A DNA stretch of 64,000 nt from Streptomyces sp. NA02950 (GTDB lineage Bacteria; Actinomycetota; Actinomycetes; Streptomycetales; Streptomycetaceae). The position numbers and the translations under genes were made by a program. The stretch's first letter is position 1; each line of letters begins with the position of its first letter. The stretch spans positions 1-64,000 of the forward strand of contig NZ_CP054917.1 in NCBI RefSeq assembly GCF_013364155.1, written 5' to 3'. Positions 63,663 through 64,000 of this stretch are shown piece after piece. The notes under the pieces were generated by a model. The model had not been told where the DNA came from. It was given only the letters and a program-made list of their open reading frames with translations, and did not search any database.

Positions 63663-63744
63663 TCTTCCCGTCGCCTGACACTGGTGAGTGGTTTCGCGGG
63701 GAACGCCGCCGCGCCGCCCGGGCACTGCCCTAGCCTGCTGTGCC

Positions 63745-64000
63745 ATGGACATCGAGCTGACTGACGATGAGCACCTGCGGGCACTGGCCGCGCTGGAGGC
63801 CGTCGTGGGAAACGACGACGATGCCCTGGCAGTCCTGGCAGGCGGTGCCGGCGAACGGCCGCTGCCAGCGCTGCTGGCCGCCTACGGACAGCACACCCTC
63901 CACCGCGTCGTGATCGCCGCATTCGGCATCGACGCCACCATGGACTACGACGAAACGGGCCGACTGGTATCGGAGATCAACAGCGACCCGGTGGCCCCCC
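63745..64000 (+). CDS. Hypothetical acidic protein, cut by the window edge
   Basis: At least 85 residues, no stop before the edge. ATG eight bases after -10 TAGCCT, so probably leaderless. Starts MDIELTDDEHLRALAALEAV, later ALLAAYGQHTLHRVVIAAFG. Helical and acidic. The open frame runs to the last base with steady third-position GC. Function unknown. Confidence 0.65.
   Translation, partial: MDIELTDDEHLRALAALEAVVGNDDDALAVLAGGAGERPLPALLAAYGQHTLHRVVIAAFGIDATMDYDETGRLVSEINSDPVAP

Overview
The window is very GC-rich actinobacterial DNA. GTG and TTG starts are common, many genes overlap by one to four bases, and there are WhiB-like regulators, a DciA (DUF721) protein, leaderless promoters and DUF317/DUF6207 proteins. 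This points to Streptomyces or a close relative. A parA/parB pair with a dozen copies of a 19-bp palindrome, a candidate replication initiator and a plasmid-borne DciA gene indicate a large plasmid. Phage-type accessory genes (RusA-like resolvase, Gp37/Gp68-like protein, orphan C5 methyltransferase, polynucleotide-kinase-like protein, NERD and ASCH proteins) suggest an early-gene-rich mobile replicon or phage-plasmid. No capsid, portal, terminase, tail or conjugation genes were recognised, and no telomere is visible.

Layout. 0-26 kb: minus-strand operons of mostly small, tightly packed genes. Five copies of one promoter/operator (near 1.4, 3.4, 14.2, 17.9 and 25.8 kb) each head a run of minus-strand genes. 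A few genes between 3.6 and 6.9 kb lie outside this arrangement. 26-34 kb: the maintenance core, with parA, parB, a DUF721/DciA gene and a winged-helix candidate initiator, all on the minus strand and studded with GTGATTGC/GCAATCAC palindromes. Two long non-coding stretches (27.4-27.96 and 33.3-34.1 kb) are origin candidates. 34-39 kb: another minus-strand operon under the sixth operator copy, with a WhiB-like regulator, a C5 methyltransferase, a Cys-module/HTH protein and a RecA-like ATPase with a degenerate Walker A. 39-45 kb: a plus-strand run of overlapping small genes including DUF4326 and kinase-like proteins.

45-64 kb is mixed. It holds hypothetical and membrane genes, a DnaQ-like exonuclease joined to HTH segments, an initiator-type tRNA(fMet) preceded by a tRNA-like structured element, a tyrosine recombinase, and a cluster of small genes with leaderless promoters. 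At the right end is a putative defence cluster: an AbiV-family protein next to a two-gene HEPN operon. That operon is controlled from a region carrying a 33-bp divergent inverted repeat.

The most striking signal is the six-copy operator. Each copy has GAAACCC and GGTTTC-type arms around an AATACGTAAGCAA core, merged with a consistently spaced -35/-10 promoter pointing to the minus strand. It appears to make about forty genes over 39 kb a single coordinated regulon. A second, smaller regulon (TTACAACG/CGTTGTAA dyad) links two plus-strand genes 51 kb apart. Most gene functions here are unknown; calls below separate visible motifs from inference.
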